Of a stretch of 49,396 nt of DNA, positions 39,681 to 49,341 are shown in pieces. The position numbers were made by a program, and so were the translations under genes. Source of the DNA: Acidimicrobiaceae bacterium (GTDB taxonomy: Bacteria > Actinomycetota > Acidimicrobiia > Acidimicrobiales > RAAP-2); the NCBI GenBank assembly GCA_027306755.1, contig DAHUZE010000080.1:1-49396 (forward strand). Reading direction: 5' to 3'. Position 1 is the stretch's first letter, and every line of letters begins with the position of its first letter. The notes beneath the pieces were generated by a model, which did no database searches, was not told where the DNA came from, and worked only from the letters and a program-made list of their open reading frames with translations.

Positions 39681-40768
39681 GCCAAGAGGCCGCCGGCGCC
39701 GAGTTCGAGGTGCTGGGCGGCTGGCCCGGCGTCCTGGCGCGGGTGATGTCCGGAGGTTCGCTCTCGACCGACGAGGCGGCGTCCGTCATCGGCCAGGTCC
39801 TCGACGGCGCGGCGACGCCGGCCCAGCTCGCCGCCTTCGTGACGGCACTTCGGATGAAGGGGGAGACGGTCGACGAGATGGCCGGGTTCGTCCGGTCGAT
39901 GCTCGACCACGCCACGCCGTTCCCCGTGGAGGGGGAGCTCGTGGACCAGCTGGTGGACGTAGTCGGCACCGGCGGGGACCGGCTGGCCAGCATCAACGTC
40001 TCCACCTTGGCCGCACTTATCGCCGCCGGAGCCGGTGCCAAGGTGTGCAAGCACGGGAACCGGGCGGCGTCCTCGTCGGTGGGGACCGCCGATGTGCTCG
40101 AGGCGCTGGGCGTGGCGGTGGACCTGGGCCCGGCCGGCGTGGCCCGGTGCATCGGCGAGGCCGGCATGGGGTTCTGCTTCGCCCGCCGCTTCCACCCCGC
40201 CATGCGCTACGCCGGGCCGGTGCGCAGCGAGCTGGGCGTCCCCACCGTCTTCAACTTCTTGGGCCCGCTGGCCAACCCGGCTCGGGTCCGGCGCCAGCTG
40301 GTGGGGGTGAGCGAGCCGGCCATGGCTTCCACCATGGCCCGCGTGCTCGGTGCCAACGGCAGCCGCCGGGCCATCGTGGCCTACGCCGACGACGGGCTGG
40401 ACGAGCTCAGCATCGCGTCGCCATCAACCGTGCTCGAGGTGATCGGCGACGGTGCGGACTACGAGGTCCGGACCTGGCGCGTCGATCCGGCGGATCTGGG
40501 CTTCGGACCCTCCACGCTGGCGGACGTGCGCGGTGGGGACGCCACCTTCAATGCCGGTGTCATCCGCCGCGTCCTGGAGGGCGAGCGCAGCTCCCGGCGC
40601 GACATCGGCGTCCTCAACGCCGCCGCGACGCTCCTGGTGGCCGGCCTGGCCGACGACCTGGCAGGGGGCGTCGCGCAGGCGGCGGAAGCCGTCGACTCCG
40701 GTCGCGCGCTGCATGCGCTGGAGTCGCTGGCCGCATCCAGCACGCTCCAGCCGGATACGTCTTCCTGA
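39671..40768 (+). CDS. trpD: anthranilate phosphoribosyltransferase
   Basis: The 365-residue protein has the TrpD core: VVGTGGDRLASINVSTLAAL (PRPP loop), GAGAKVCKHGNRAASSSVGT, FARRFHPAMRYAGPVRSELG, PTVFNFLGPLANPARVRRQL and YADDGLDELSIASPSTV. It makes N-(5-phosphoribosyl)anthranilate in tryptophan synthesis. Two adjacent GTG codons at 39668 and 39671 can start it, both inside the end of the acyl-CoA dehydrogenase gene. No other trp gene is in the window, so it is a scattered trp gene. It converges with a DNA methyltransferase gene 18 bp away. Confidence 0.92.
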   Translation: MGLSQEAAGAEFEVLGGWPGVLARVMSGGSLSTDEAASVIGQVLDGAATPAQLAAFVTALRMKGETVDEMAGFVRSMLDHATPFPVEGELVDQLVDVVGTGGDRLASINVSTLAALIAAGAGAKVCKHGNRAASSSVGTADVLEALGVAVDLGPAGVARCIGEAGMGFCFARRFHPAMRYAGPVRSELGVPTVFNFLGPLANPARVRRQLVGVSEPAMASTMARVLGANGSRRAIVAYADDGLDELSIASPSTVLEVIGDGADYEVRTWRVDPADLGFGPSTLADVRGGDATFNAGVIRRVLEGERSSRRDIGVLNAAATLLVAGLADDLAGGVAQAAEAVDSGRALHALESLAASSTLQPDTSS

Positions 40769-40786
40769 TCCGCTGCGGGGCCGCTG

Positions 40787-41689
40787 TCAGCTCGAGCAGG
40801 GCGTGGTGCCGTCCGTCACGTAGGTGACGCCGTGCTCGCCCAGGCGCCGGCGCATGACGGCCAGGGCCTCGGGATTGTCGTCCACCAGGACGAAGCGCCG
40901 GCCGAGCTCCCGGGCGACAGCTCCGGTGGTGCCGCTCCCGGCGAAGAAGTCGAGCACCCATGAGCCGGGGGCTGAGGAGGCCTGCAGGATCCGCCGCAGC
41001 ACTCCCGAGGGTTTCTGCGTGGGGTACCCCGTCTTTTCCGTGCCCGCGGTGGGGACGATGGTGTGCCACCACACGTCAGTGGGCAGCTTGCCGCGCGCCG
41101 CCTTCTCCGGGGTGACCAGACCCGGTGCCATGTAGGGGATGCGGTCCACGGCTGTGCGGTCGAAGTAGTGGCCTGCTGCATGCCTGGTGTAGACGAGGAT
41201 GGTGTCGTGCTTGGCCGGCCAGCGGTCGGCAGCCCGCCCCCCGTAGTCGTAGGCCCACACGATCTCGTTGAGGAAGCAGTCGCGCCCGAAGAGCTGGTCC
41301 AGCAGGACCTTGCAGTAGTGGGCCTCCCGGTAGTCCACGTGGAGGTACAAGGTGCCGTCCGCGGTCAGCAGGCGCCGGGCTTCTTCCAATCGGGGAGCCA
41401 GGAAGGCCGGGTAGTCGCCGAAAGCGTCGGGGTACGAGCGCTCACCGTGATCTCCGCTGTCACCGTCACCTGCGTCGGTACGGTAGCGGCGGCCGCCGAA
41501 CCCGGTCCGGTCCCCGTCGTCCGCCTGCACGGTGCGCAGCGTCCGGCGGCGGCGGGTCACCCCGGTGTTGAAGGGAGGATCGATGTAGACGAGCTGGAAC
41601 GTCCGGGAGGGCAGGGCCGGGAGCACCCGGGCGTTGTCGCCCAGGACGACCACGCCCTGGCGCCCCGGGTCATCGTCCAGGCGGATCAC
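40787..41689 (-). CDS. DNA methyltransferase (N4-cytosine/N6-adenine, motif IV before motif I)
   Basis: The 300-residue protein has the catalytic motif FQLVYIDPPFNTGVTRRRRT near the N-terminus and the SAM-binding motif SWVLDFFAGSGTTGAVAREL near the C-terminus, the beta-class order (as in M.HinfI/CcrM). The block KTGYPTQKPSGVLRRILQAS precedes it. An insert of about 35 charged residues follows DPPF. The GTG at 41689 opens VIRLDDDPGRQGVVVLGDNA. No restriction enzyme is adjacent, so it looks like a solitary methyltransferase. Recognition sequence is unknown. Confidence 0.88.
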   Translation of the reverse strand: MIRLDDDPGRQGVVVLGDNARVLPALPSRTFQLVYIDPPFNTGVTRRRRTLRTVQADDGDRTGFGGRRYRTDAGDGDSGDHGERSYPDAFGDYPAFLAPRLEEARRLLTADGTLYLHVDYREAHYCKVLLDQLFGRDCFLNEIVWAYDYGGRAADRWPAKHDTILVYTRHAAGHYFDRTAVDRIPYMAPGLVTPEKAARGKLPTDVWWHTIVPTAGTEKTGYPTQKPSGVLRRILQASSAPGSWVLDFFAGSGTTGAVARELGRRFVLVDDNPEALAVMRRRLGEHGVTYVTDGTTPCSS

Positions 41690-41721
41690 CGCCTGATGAT
41701 GCCGCCTCGTGGGTCCCCGTG

Positions 41722-41750
41722 TTGACCTTTCGCTCCGCCGCAGGCCACGA
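41722..41750 (+). promoter_or_regulatory. possible leaderless promoter of the CoA-transferase gene
   Basis: TTGACC at 41722-41727 is a good -35 box; an 18-bp spacer leads to CACGAT (41746-41751 region), a poor -10. Start of transcription would fall at about the ATG at 41759, which has no Shine-Dalgarno sequence. Confidence 0.3.
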
Positions 41751-41758
41751 TCGACCCG

Positions 41759-42925
41759 ATGGTGAGCGAACCGACGGGAAGCGGCCCGCTGGCTGGGCTG
41801 CGCGTGGTCGAGCTGGCCGGCATCGGGCCGGCCCCGTACGCGTGCATGCTGCTGGCCGATGCCGGAGCGGACGTGCTCCGCCTGACCCGGGTGTCCGGGT
41901 TCGTTGGCGGGGTGCGTGCTGCCGACGGCGTCAAGGGCGAGGACTTCCTCGCCCGCAGCAGGCCGTCGGTCGGAGTCGACCTCAAGGCTGCCGAGGGCGT
42001 GGCCCTGGTGCTGGACCTGGTCGGGGCGGCTGAGGTCCTGGTCGAGGGCTTCCGGCCAGGCGTGACCGAGCGGCTTGGCCTGGGTCCGGGGGACTGCTGG
42101 GCCCGCAACCGCCAGCTCGTGTACGGGAGGATGACCGGATGGGGGCAGGATGGCCCCCTGGCGTCCCGCGCCGGCCACGACATCAACTACATCGCACTGT
42201 CGGGCGCGCTGTGGCCCGTGGGACGGGCCGGCGATCGGCCGGTGCCGCCGCTCAATTTGGTGGCCGACTTCGGCGGCGGCGGTGCGATGCTGGCCTTCGG
42301 CGTGCTGGCCGCCGTGCTCGAGGCCCGGCGGTCCGGCCGGGGGCAGGTGGTGGACGCGGCCATGGTGGACGGGTCCGCGTCGCTGACCACCATGGTGCAC
42401 TCCCTGCTCGGGGCCGGGGCCTGGGTCCGCCAGCGCGGGGCGAACGTGGTCGACACCGGGGCGCCCTTCTACGAGGTCTACGAGACGGCGGATGGCGGCT
42501 ACATGGCCGTGGGGGCCATCGAGCCGCAGTTCTACGCCGCCCTCCTCGCCGGGCTGGGGATCGACCCGGAGGGGCTGCCTCCCCAGTTCGACCGGCGAGG
42601 ATGGGAGGGCACCAAGCGCCGTTTCGCTGCGGCCTTCCGCACCCGCACCCGGGCCGAGTGGACCGAGCAATTCGAGGGGACCGACGCCTGCGTGGATCCA
42701 GTGCTGGCGCCCTGGGAGGCGCCGGACCACCCGCACAACCGGGCCCGTGAGGCGTTCATCGCGCCCGGCGGCGCCGTCCAGCCCGCGCCGGCACCCCGGT
42801 TCGACCGGACCCCGTCTGCCGTGCGCCCTCCCGCGGACCCGGACCGGGCCCTGCAGTCCTGGGGGATCGGCGCCGATCGGATCGCCACCTTGCGCCGGGA
42901 CGCCGTCGTGGGCCAGCGCCACTGA
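41759..42925 (+). CDS. CaiB/BaiF family CoA transferase (alpha-methylacyl-CoA racemase-like)
   Basis: The 388-residue protein begins LAGLRVVELAGIGPAPYACM, continues with LLADAGADVLRLTR, and has VLVEGFRPGVTERLGLGPGD, YGRMTGWGQDGPLASRAGHD and INYIALSGALWPVGRAGDRP with the family's active-site Asp in AGHDINY. GQVVDAAMVDGSASL and ADFGGGGAMLAFGVLAAVLE complete the fold. The pattern fits alpha-methylacyl-CoA racemase, which epimerises 2-methyl branched acyl-CoAs before beta-oxidation, and the acyl-CoA dehydrogenase nearby is compatible. A CoA transferase role cannot be excluded. Confidence 0.88.
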   Translation: MVSEPTGSGPLAGLRVVELAGIGPAPYACMLLADAGADVLRLTRVSGFVGGVRAADGVKGEDFLARSRPSVGVDLKAAEGVALVLDLVGAAEVLVEGFRPGVTERLGLGPGDCWARNRQLVYGRMTGWGQDGPLASRAGHDINYIALSGALWPVGRAGDRPVPPLNLVADFGGGGAMLAFGVLAAVLEARRSGRGQVVDAAMVDGSASLTTMVHSLLGAGAWVRQRGANVVDTGAPFYEVYETADGGYMAVGAIEPQFYAALLAGLGIDPEGLPPQFDRRGWEGTKRRFAAAFRTRTRAEWTEQFEGTDACVDPVLAPWEAPDHPHNRAREAFIAPGGAVQPAPAPRFDRTPSAVRPPADPDRALQSWGIGADRIATLRRDAVVGQRH

Positions 42926-42949
42926 CCGACCGCCGGCGGGGCGTGGTGG

Positions 42950-44704
42950 TCACGGTGCCCGTTGGGACCCTGGCCCCCAGCCCCCGACCCGCCGGATGCC
43001 GGGGCCGCGTGGCGGCCGGGGCATGACGCTCGTGGGCGCGTCGCCCGGTCCTGGCGGACGGAGGGGGCGGGGCAGGGGCCGGGCGTCGCCGTCCGGTCGT
43101 CCCGGCGGCCGGCGCGGCCCCCGACCAGCCGGTGTCCCCGGGCGCGGGGCGGGCGGAGCCGCGGCCGCGGTGGCCACGTCGCGGGGATAGCGGCGGGCGG
43201 CCACGAAGAGGTAGAAGGCGCTGGCGGCAAGGGGCACCAGCATCACCACGAACGTCCAGCGGAGCCCCTCGTGCCCGTGGCTCTGGCCGCCGAACACGTA
43301 GTCGGAGACTGCGCCGAACAGCAGCGGGGCCAGCGCCTGTGCGGCGGTGCGCACGAAGGTGCGCACGCCCTCCGCGCGCCCCCATAGCCAGGCCGGCATG
43401 ATGTCCAGCCGCGCGGCGTCGAGGGGGGGGTTCTGGGCCGCCAGGCCGGCCCCCGCCATGATGAGGTAGGGGAGCGCGGTGAACGCACTATGGGTGATGA
43501 GGGCCGGGACCATCAGCACGACGGTCACCGAGGCCGCCACGGCGGCCACGTTCACCCGCCCGGACAGGCGGCCCCGCTTGAGCAGGCGGTCCCCGAGCGG
43601 TCCGGCCACGAGCGTGCCCAGCACCGACCCCGCCCCCACCACGATGAGCAGGATGTTGGCCAACGCCGGCGCCACGTCGTACCCGCCCCATCCCGAGACG
43701 AACACCACGCCGAAGGTCTCGATTCCGGCCAGGAAGTAGTAACCGCAGGCGCCCGACACGATCAGCATCACGTTGGTCCGGACGGCCAGCACGTAGCGGA
43801 CCGCTTCGAGGAAGCCCATGGCCGGACGGGCACGGGCCAGCAGCGCCGGGTCCGGGAGGATCCCCTGTTCGAGGGCGAGGCGTTGGGCGTCGGTTCGCTG
43901 GTCGTCCTCCTCGGCCCGGCCCGCGGCCTCCGCCCCGGCGCGCTCGTCGCGGCCCTGGGGCGACATGGCGGTGGGCTGCGCACCTTCGGCTTCCTGTGCG
44001 GCGACCCAGGGCTTCGTGCCGGGCGCTGGCGCCAGCGCCCCCCGGCCGCCGCGCTGGGGCTCGGGAAGCCTCAGGACCGCCCAGCCGATGACAAAGGCGG
44101 GGATGGCCAGGAACACGAAGGCCAGGCGCCAGGAGAGGGCGGCCAGCTCGCCGGTGAACGCAAAGCCGACGCCCGCGCCGAGCAGCTCGCCGGTGAGGAT
44201 GTAGCTGTAGATCTGGCCCCGCTCGCCGCCGGGGAACCAGTCGCCCACCAGCGAGGCGACGACCGGACCAGCCACCGCCGTGACCCCGCCCAGCGCGACC
44301 CGGGAGAGGAGCAGGTCGGAGAAGTTGCTGGCCGTGGCCCCCCAGACCATGGCGATGCCCCACAGGCCGATCGCCGTCCCCAGCACCCACGTGCGGCGCA
44401 TCCGGTCCGCGAGCACCCCGAAGGGGATGGCGAACACCGCCCCCACGACCGACGTCACGGCCACCAGGAGCCCGATGTCGGTGTTAGTGATGTGGAGCGA
44501 TGTGATCAGCGGCTTGGCGGCAGCCCCCACGGTGGCCGTGTCAGCGCTGGACAGGGCCAGCACGCAGGCCAGGACGAAGATGACCCTGGTCCGCTCCCGC
44601 CCTCCCAGCACCGGCACCAGCCGGTCGCGCACGGTGCGCGCGCTGCGCCGGGCGGCCAGTCCGAACCGTGCCGCCTTCGGCCGGCGGGAGGGGCGCGGGT
44701 GCAC
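42950..44704 (-). CDS. MFS transporter
   Basis: The 584-residue permease has about twelve spans, starting VIFVLACVLALSSADTATVG, with the loop 2-3 motif AIPFGVLADRMRRTWVLGTA of the major facilitator superfamily and RVALGGVTAVAGPVVASLVG. Between the halves lies a long charged cytoplasmic loop of about 90 residues (GRDERAGAEAAGRAEEDDQR) and the C-terminus ends in a Pro/Gly/Arg-rich tail. The layout resembles spinster-like or Glut-type MFS proteins. Substrate unknown. It converges with the CoA-transferase gene and its GTG start lies 60 bp after the pckG stop, in the same direction. Confidence 0.85.
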   Translation of the reverse strand: MHPRPSRRPKAARFGLAARRSARTVRDRLVPVLGGRERTRVIFVLACVLALSSADTATVGAAAKPLITSLHITNTDIGLLVAVTSVVGAVFAIPFGVLADRMRRTWVLGTAIGLWGIAMVWGATASNFSDLLLSRVALGGVTAVAGPVVASLVGDWFPGGERGQIYSYILTGELLGAGVGFAFTGELAALSWRLAFVFLAIPAFVIGWAVLRLPEPQRGGRGALAPAPGTKPWVAAQEAEGAQPTAMSPQGRDERAGAEAAGRAEEDDQRTDAQRLALEQGILPDPALLARARPAMGFLEAVRYVLAVRTNVMLIVSGACGYYFLAGIETFGVVFVSGWGGYDVAPALANILLIVVGAGSVLGTLVAGPLGDRLLKRGRLSGRVNVAAVAASVTVVLMVPALITHSAFTALPYLIMAGAGLAAQNPPLDAARLDIMPAWLWGRAEGVRTFVRTAAQALAPLLFGAVSDYVFGGQSHGHEGLRWTFVVMLVPLAASAFYLFVAARRYPRDVATAAAAPPAPRPGTPAGRGPRRPPGRPDGDARPLPRPLRPPGPGDAPTSVMPRPPRGPGIRRVGGWGPGSQRAP

Positions 44705-44764
44705 CGCTCCATCCTCGCCGATGACCGGGCCAGCCGGTGCACGGCGCGGGCGGCCCGGAAGGGG

Positions 44765-46576
44765 TCAGCCCAGCCGTCGCTCCAGGTCGTCCACGGCTCC
44801 GACCAGCTCCGGGGGCAGCCGGTCTCCGAACTGGGCGAAGTGCTTGCGGATGCTCGGCACCTCGGTGCGCCACTCGTCCTGGTCCACCCGGAGCAGCTCG
44901 TCCATGTCCTCCTTGGAGACGCCGGTGCCCTCGATGTCGATGGCGCCGGGGGCGGGCACGAACCCGATCGGGGTCTCGACTGCCTCGGCACGGCCGGCCA
45001 CCCGCTGGAAGACCCACTCGAGCACGCGGGAGTTCTCGCCGTAGCCGGGCCACAGGAACCGGCCGTCGTCCCCCTTGCGGAACCAGTTCACGTAGAAGAT
45101 CTTGGGCAGCTGGGAGGGATCGGGTGCCTCGGCGCCCATCCGCAGCCAGTGGGCGAAGTAGTCGCCCATGTTGTAGCCGCAGAAGGGCAGCATGGCGAAG
45201 GGGTCCCGGCGCAGGTTGCCTACGGCCCCGGCGGCGGCGGCGGTCGTCTCCGATGCCATGATCGACCCGAGGAACACCCCGTGGGCCCAGTCGAACGACT
45301 GGAACACCAGGGGGACAACCGACGCCCGGCGGCCGCCCAACAGCACGGCCGAGATGGGCACGCCGGCCGGGTCCTCCCACTCCGGGGCTATGGCCGGGTC
45401 CTGTGCCGCCGGGGTGGTGAACCGGGCGTTGGGGTGGGCGGCGGCCGTCCCCTTCTGGGGGGTCCAGGGCTCACCCCTCCAGTCGGTGCACCCGGCGGGC
45501 GGCTCGTCCGTCATGCTCTCCCACCACACGTCACCGTCGTCCGTGAGCGCCGTGTTGGTGAAGATGCAGTTGGCTCCGACCGAGACCATGGCGTTGGGGT
45601 TGGTGTGCGAGTTGGTCCCCGGGGCCACGCCGAAGAAGCCGGCCTCGGGGTTGATCGCCCGGAGCGTCCCGTCGGCTGCGAACTTCATCCAGCAGATGTC
45701 GTCGCCCACGGTCTCGACCTTCCACCCGGGCAGGGTGGGGATGAGCATGGCCAGGTTGGTCTTGCCGCAGGCGGAGGGGAATGCCCCGGTGACATAGCGG
45801 GTCTCGCCCTCGGGCGACGTGAGCTTGACGATCAGCATGTGCTCGGCCAGCCAGCCGTCGTCGTGGGCCATCACCGAGGCGATGCGCAAGGCGAAGCACT
45901 TCTTGCCCAGCAGGGCGTTGCCGCCGTAGCCCGAGCCGTAGGACCAGATCTCACGCGTCTCGGGGAAGTGGACGATGTACTTCCTGTCCGGGTCGCACGG
46001 CCACGCCACGTCCGTCTGCCCGTCGGCCAGCGGGGCGCCCACCGAGTGCAGGCACGGCACGAAGCTTCCATCGGGCCCGAGAACGTCCAGCACGGCCGCG
46101 CCCATACGGGCCATGATCCGCATGGACACCGCCACGTAGGCCGAGTCCGTGATCTCCACACCGATGTGGGCGATGCTCGAGCCGAGCGGGCCCATGGAGT
46201 ACGGCACCACGTACATGGTGCGGCCCTTCATGGACCCACGGAACAGCTCAATGAGGGTAGCCCGCATCTCCTTGGGATCCACCCAGTTATTGGTGGGACC
46301 GGCATCTTCCCGCTCCTCCGAGCAGATGAAGGTGCGATCCTCCACCCGGGCCACGTCCCCCGGATCCGAACGGGCCCAGTAGCTGTTGGGGCGCTTGGCG
46401 TCGGACAGCTTGGTGAAGGTGCCGTTGTCGACCAGCAACTGGCAGAGGCGGTCGTACTCCTCCGCCGAACCGTCGCACCACACGACCTGCGCAGGCGTGG
46501 TGAGCGCCGCAACCTCCTCGACCCATTCCGCCAGCTTGCGGTTGTCCGTCGGAGCCGCGTTGTCCATGGGGGCCAT
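44765..46576 (-). CDS. pckG: phosphoenolpyruvate carboxykinase (GTP)
   Basis: The 603-residue enzyme has the GTP-type hallmarks: [40 protein letters not shown], the kinase-1 loop [20 protein letters not shown] with the reactive Cys, [20 protein letters not shown] and [13 protein letters not shown]. It interconverts oxaloacetate and PEP with GTP/GDP, the first gluconeogenic step. The ATG at 46576 has GGAGGAG 3-4 bases before it. Full family length, no lesion. Divergent from thiL. Confidence 0.95.
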   Translation of the reverse strand: MAPMDNAAPTDNRKLAEWVEEVAALTTPAQVVWCDGSAEEYDRLCQLLVDNGTFTKLSDAKRPNSYWARSDPGDVARVEDRTFICSEEREDAGPTNNWVDPKEMRATLIELFRGSMKGRTMYVVPYSMGPLGSSIAHIGVEITDSAYVAVSMRIMARMGAAVLDVLGPDGSFVPCLHSVGAPLADGQTDVAWPCDPDRKYIVHFPETREIWSYGSGYGGNALLGKKCFALRIASVMAHDDGWLAEHMLIVKLTSPEGETRYVTGAFPSACGKTNLAMLIPTLPGWKVETVGDDICWMKFAADGTLRAINPEAGFFGVAPGTNSHTNPNAMVSVGANCIFTNTALTDDGDVWWESMTDEPPAGCTDWRGEPWTPQKGTAAAHPNARFTTPAAQDPAIAPEWEDPAGVPISAVLLGGRRASVVPLVFQSFDWAHGVFLGSIMASETTAAAAGAVGNLRRDPFAMLPFCGYNMGDYFAHWLRMGAEAPDPSQLPKIFYVNWFRKGDDGRFLWPGYGENSRVLEWVFQRVAGRAEAVETPIGFVPAPGAIDIEGTGVSKEDMDELLRVDQDEWRTEVPSIRKHFAQFGDRLPPELVGAVDDLERRLG

Positions 46577-46713
46577 TCGCTCCTCCTCCTTGTCGCAACG
46601 GTCCGCTCTCCGGCCGCCCGTCAGTGCACGGTCTCGGCCCGGACCCGTGCCGAGCGTCGCCCGCGCGGCGATCGTGAGATTCTGTATGCGAGACGCATGC
46701 TAGGCATTCGCGT

Positions 46714-47679
46714 GTGGCAGGCCCAATTCTCGCTCGTTTCAGTGCTCCTACCAGCGAGGATGCGTTCGTGGTGCGCATCACCGCCATCGTGGAAGCGGCG
46801 TCAGGGCCGCCCCCCGCCGGTGAGGTTTGGGTGGGCGATGACGCAGCCATCGTGGCGCCAGGAGACGGCTTGCTCGTGCTGGCGACCGACGCCAGCGTGG
46901 CGGGCGTCCACGCCGACCTAGCGCTCGTGGGGCTGGACGACCTGGGTTGGAAAGCGCTCACGGCAACCGTGAGCGACATCGGGGCAGTCGGAGGGCGCCC
47001 CCGCCACGCCCTCGTGACGGTGTGCGCCCCTGCGGGAACCGATCTCGAGCACCTCATGCGGGGCGTGGCGGAGGCGTCGGCCCGCTGGACCTGCCCTGTG
47101 GTGGGCGGCGACGTCACGGCGGCGGACCAGGTGATGGTGAGCGTCGCCGCCACCGGCGCGCTGGCTGGGACCCGACCTCCCGTCCTGCGGTCGGGCGCGT
47201 CCGCCGGTGACCAGCTCTTCGTGACCGGGCCGCTCGGCGGGTCGGCGGCCGGTCTCCGGATCCTGCGCGCCGGCGGCCCGGGCAACGCCGGCGAGGCGGC
47301 GCTGGTGGCGAGCCACCGCCGCCCGCTGGCCCGGCTGACCGAGGGTCAGACGGCGCGAGCGGCCGGAGCGACGGCGATGATGGACATCTCCGACGGCCTC
47401 GCCCTGGATGCCCACCGCCTCGCCGTGGCGTCGGGCGTCGGCATCGAGCTCGACGACGTCCCGGTTGCCGCCGGAGCCTCCGAGGAGGAGGCGCTCGGGG
47501 GCGGCGAGGACTACGAGCTACTGGTGGCCGTGGCTGATCCGCGCCGCATGGCGTCCTCCTTCGCCGCGGCCACACTGCGCCCGCCGATCGCCGTCGGGCG
47601 ATGCACGACCGACGCTTCTGTGCGAACCCTGCGCGGGAGCCCGCTGCCCCCGCTCGGATACGAGCATCGGTTGGAGTGA
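46714..47679 (+). CDS. thiL: thiamine-monophosphate kinase
   Basis: The 321-residue protein has WVGDDAAIVAPGDGLLVLAT, DDLGWKALTATVSDIGAVGG, VVGGDVTAADQVMVSVAATG, TAMMDISDGLALDAHRLAVA and GGGEDYELLVAV, the ordered motifs of ThiL. It phosphorylates thiamine monophosphate to the pyrophosphate cofactor. The GTG at 46714 is chosen; a second GTG further inside would trim the N-terminal 20 residues. No TPP riboswitch-like structure was recognised upstream. Confidence 0.9.
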   Translation: MAGPILARFSAPTSEDAFVVRITAIVEAASGPPPAGEVWVGDDAAIVAPGDGLLVLATDASVAGVHADLALVGLDDLGWKALTATVSDIGAVGGRPRHALVTVCAPAGTDLEHLMRGVAEASARWTCPVVGGDVTAADQVMVSVAATGALAGTRPPVLRSGASAGDQLFVTGPLGGSAAGLRILRAGGPGNAGEAALVASHRRPLARLTEGQTARAAGATAMMDISDGLALDAHRLAVASGVGIELDDVPVAAGASEEEALGGGEDYELLVAVADPRRMASSFAAATLRPPIAVGRCTTDASVRTLRGSPLPPLGYEHRLE

Positions 47680-47717
47680 CCGACCCCGCCCGTGGCACCG
47701 CCCGGTCAGCCGTCCGG

Positions 47718-48998
47718 TCAGAGGTTGGTCAGCCGCCATCCCAACGAGGCGCCCGGCACGGCCCGGCCAGCGGCCAGCGGCACCCGCACCCGCTGGCTCC
47801 CGAGCCGGACCACGGCGTAGCCGACCTGGTGGCCGGCCGGCACCGGAGCCGACACCGGACCGGGGATGGTGACGACCGTGCGGACCCGGGCGCCGGCCAG
47901 TCCGGTGAGTGACACCGGGCGCGTGGTCACGAGGGGGACCGGCTGGGCCCACGGGGCGTCCAGGTGCCCCAGGACGGTGGCGGCCGGCAGCACCGTCTGC
48001 TGCACGATCGCCGGCTCGACGCTGGTGAGCAGGGTCGTCGAGGCGGCGAACGCCGCTGTGAGCGGGGCGGGCTGGGCGGCCGTGCCCGGTTGACCGAGCA
48101 CCGCACCCACCACCGTGCGCGCCTTGCCGTCCACCGTGGTGGTGGCCGCAAAGGTGAAGCACCCACCGGCCGCCGGCGTGTAGCCGGTCTTGACCCCGAT
48201 GATCCCGTCGGTCCCGAGCTCGGCGTTCACGTTGTAGACGAGTCCGGCTACGGGCAGTGTGGCCTGGGTCAGCCTCACGATGGACCGGAAGGCGGAGTTC
48301 GTCATGTCGATCATGGCCAGCCGCAGCTGGTCCTCTGCAGTGCTGACCGTCTGCGTCGAGACGCCGCTGGCGTCGGCGTAGTGCGTGTGCAGGAGGCCGA
48401 GCCGGCGGGCGGTGGCGTTCATCTTCCCCACGAACGCCTGCTCGCTGCCCGCGTCCCACGCCGCGAGGAGGGCGGCGATGTTGTCGCCCGACGGGATCAG
48501 GAGGCCCTCGAGCAGCTGCCGCTCGTTGAGCTGCTCCCCCGCCGTCACGGCCACAACCGAGTCCCCCTGGGCAGCGTCGGCCTGGTACGTGGCGACGTCT
48601 GTAGCGGTGATGGTGACCGCAGGGCCTGTGACCGCAGGACCCAACGGGTGGTCCTGCAGGACCAGGTACGCGGTCATGAGCTTCGTCACGCTGGCGATCG
48701 GCTGGGCGACCTGGCTCCCGTGTTCGGCCAGCAGTCCGACGCCCTGGACACCGATCGCCGCCTGGCCCTGTGCAGGCCACGCCGGCGAGGCAGGGGCGCC
48801 CCGGAGCAGCGGTGCGGGGGCGGCGTCCGTGGCCGAGACCCCCGGAGCCGGGCGCACCAGCTGGACCAGGACGAAGGCGACGGCGGCAACGATCACCAGT
48901 CCGGCCAACACGGCCCGGGCTGGGTTGGCCGGACTGGAGGGCGGCCGGCCGTTGTAGTGGCGGCCGCGGCCGTGCCGCGCCGCCCGCGGCGGGCTCAT
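47718..48998 (-). CDS. D-alanyl-D-alanine carboxypeptidase (peptidase S11)
   Basis: The 426-residue protein has an N-terminal basic region, one transmembrane anchor (AVLAGLVIVAAVAFVLVQLV) and a penicillin-binding S11 domain: Ser103-x-x-Lys106 in ASVTKLMTAYLVL, Ser170 in IPSGDNIAALLAAWD and Lys270-Thr-Gly in GVKTGYTPAAGG. A beta-rich C-terminal segment follows. It trims pentapeptide side chains of peptidoglycan outside the membrane. The ATG at 48998 begins 11 bp after the rpmB stop, so the two may share a transcript. Its first residues form a Pro/Arg-rich cytoplasmic part. Confidence 0.88.
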   Translation of the reverse strand: MSPPRAARHGRGRHYNGRPPSSPANPARAVLAGLVIVAAVAFVLVQLVRPAPGVSATDAAPAPLLRGAPASPAWPAQGQAAIGVQGVGLLAEHGSQVAQPIASVTKLMTAYLVLQDHPLGPAVTGPAVTITATDVATYQADAAQGDSVVAVTAGEQLNERQLLEGLLIPSGDNIAALLAAWDAGSEQAFVGKMNATARRLGLLHTHYADASGVSTQTVSTAEDQLRLAMIDMTNSAFRSIVRLTQATLPVAGLVYNVNAELGTDGIIGVKTGYTPAAGGCFTFAATTTVDGKARTVVGAVLGQPGTAAQPAPLTAAFAASTTLLTSVEPAIVQQTVLPAATVLGHLDAPWAQPVPLVTTRPVSLTGLAGARVRTVVTIPGPVSAPVPAGHQVGYAVVRLGSQRVRVPLAAGRAVPGASLGWRLTNL

Positions 48999-49008
48999 CC
49001 GCGCCGGA

Positions 49009-49218
49009 TCAGGCGGGGATGGACCGACGGGGCGGCTTCTGCACCTTCCCGGCCCGCAGGCAGGACGTGCAGACGTGGAGGCGCCGGGGGCTGCCGCCGA
49101 CCATTGCACGCACCCGCTGGATGTTGGGGTTCCACCTGCGCTTGGTGCGCCGGTGCGAGTGGCTCAGGCTCATGCCGAACGACGGCTTCTTGCCGCAGAT
49201 CTCGCACACCGATGCCAT
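49009..49218 (-). CDS. rpmB: 50S ribosomal protein L28
   Basis: The 69-residue protein begins MASVCEICGKKPSFGMSLSH and contains HRRTKRRWNPNIQRVR and LHVCTSCLRAGKVQK. The two CxxC pairs define the zinc-binding Cys+ form. The ATG at 49218 has GGGAGG 8 bp upstream; a GTG six bases earlier is in frame. It is divergent from a probable DAK2-domain gene, a common rpmB neighbourhood in Gram-positive bacteria. Confidence 0.95.
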   Translation of the reverse strand: MASVCEICGKKPSFGMSLSHSHRRTKRRWNPNIQRVRAMVGGSPRRLHVCTSCLRAGKVQKPPRRSIPA

Positions 49219-49341
49219 CGCCACTGCCTCCCAGCCTGTTTCCCTCGCCCCGCCCCGCGCCGCCCCGCGCCGTCCGAGGCAAGGGCGCGTGCGACGAGCG
49301 ACATGTCGTCACGAACGTGCGGGAGGTTAGCATCGCCCGAC

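Noticed and set aside
46577-46713. TPP riboswitch upstream of thiL
   Set aside because: The conserved CTGAGA and ACCTGA-type elements of the THI box are absent.
49299-49308. CGACATGTCG palindrome between rpmB and the DAK2-like gene
   Set aside because: A single 10-bp palindrome in GC-rich DNA with no regulator nearby is easily due to chance.
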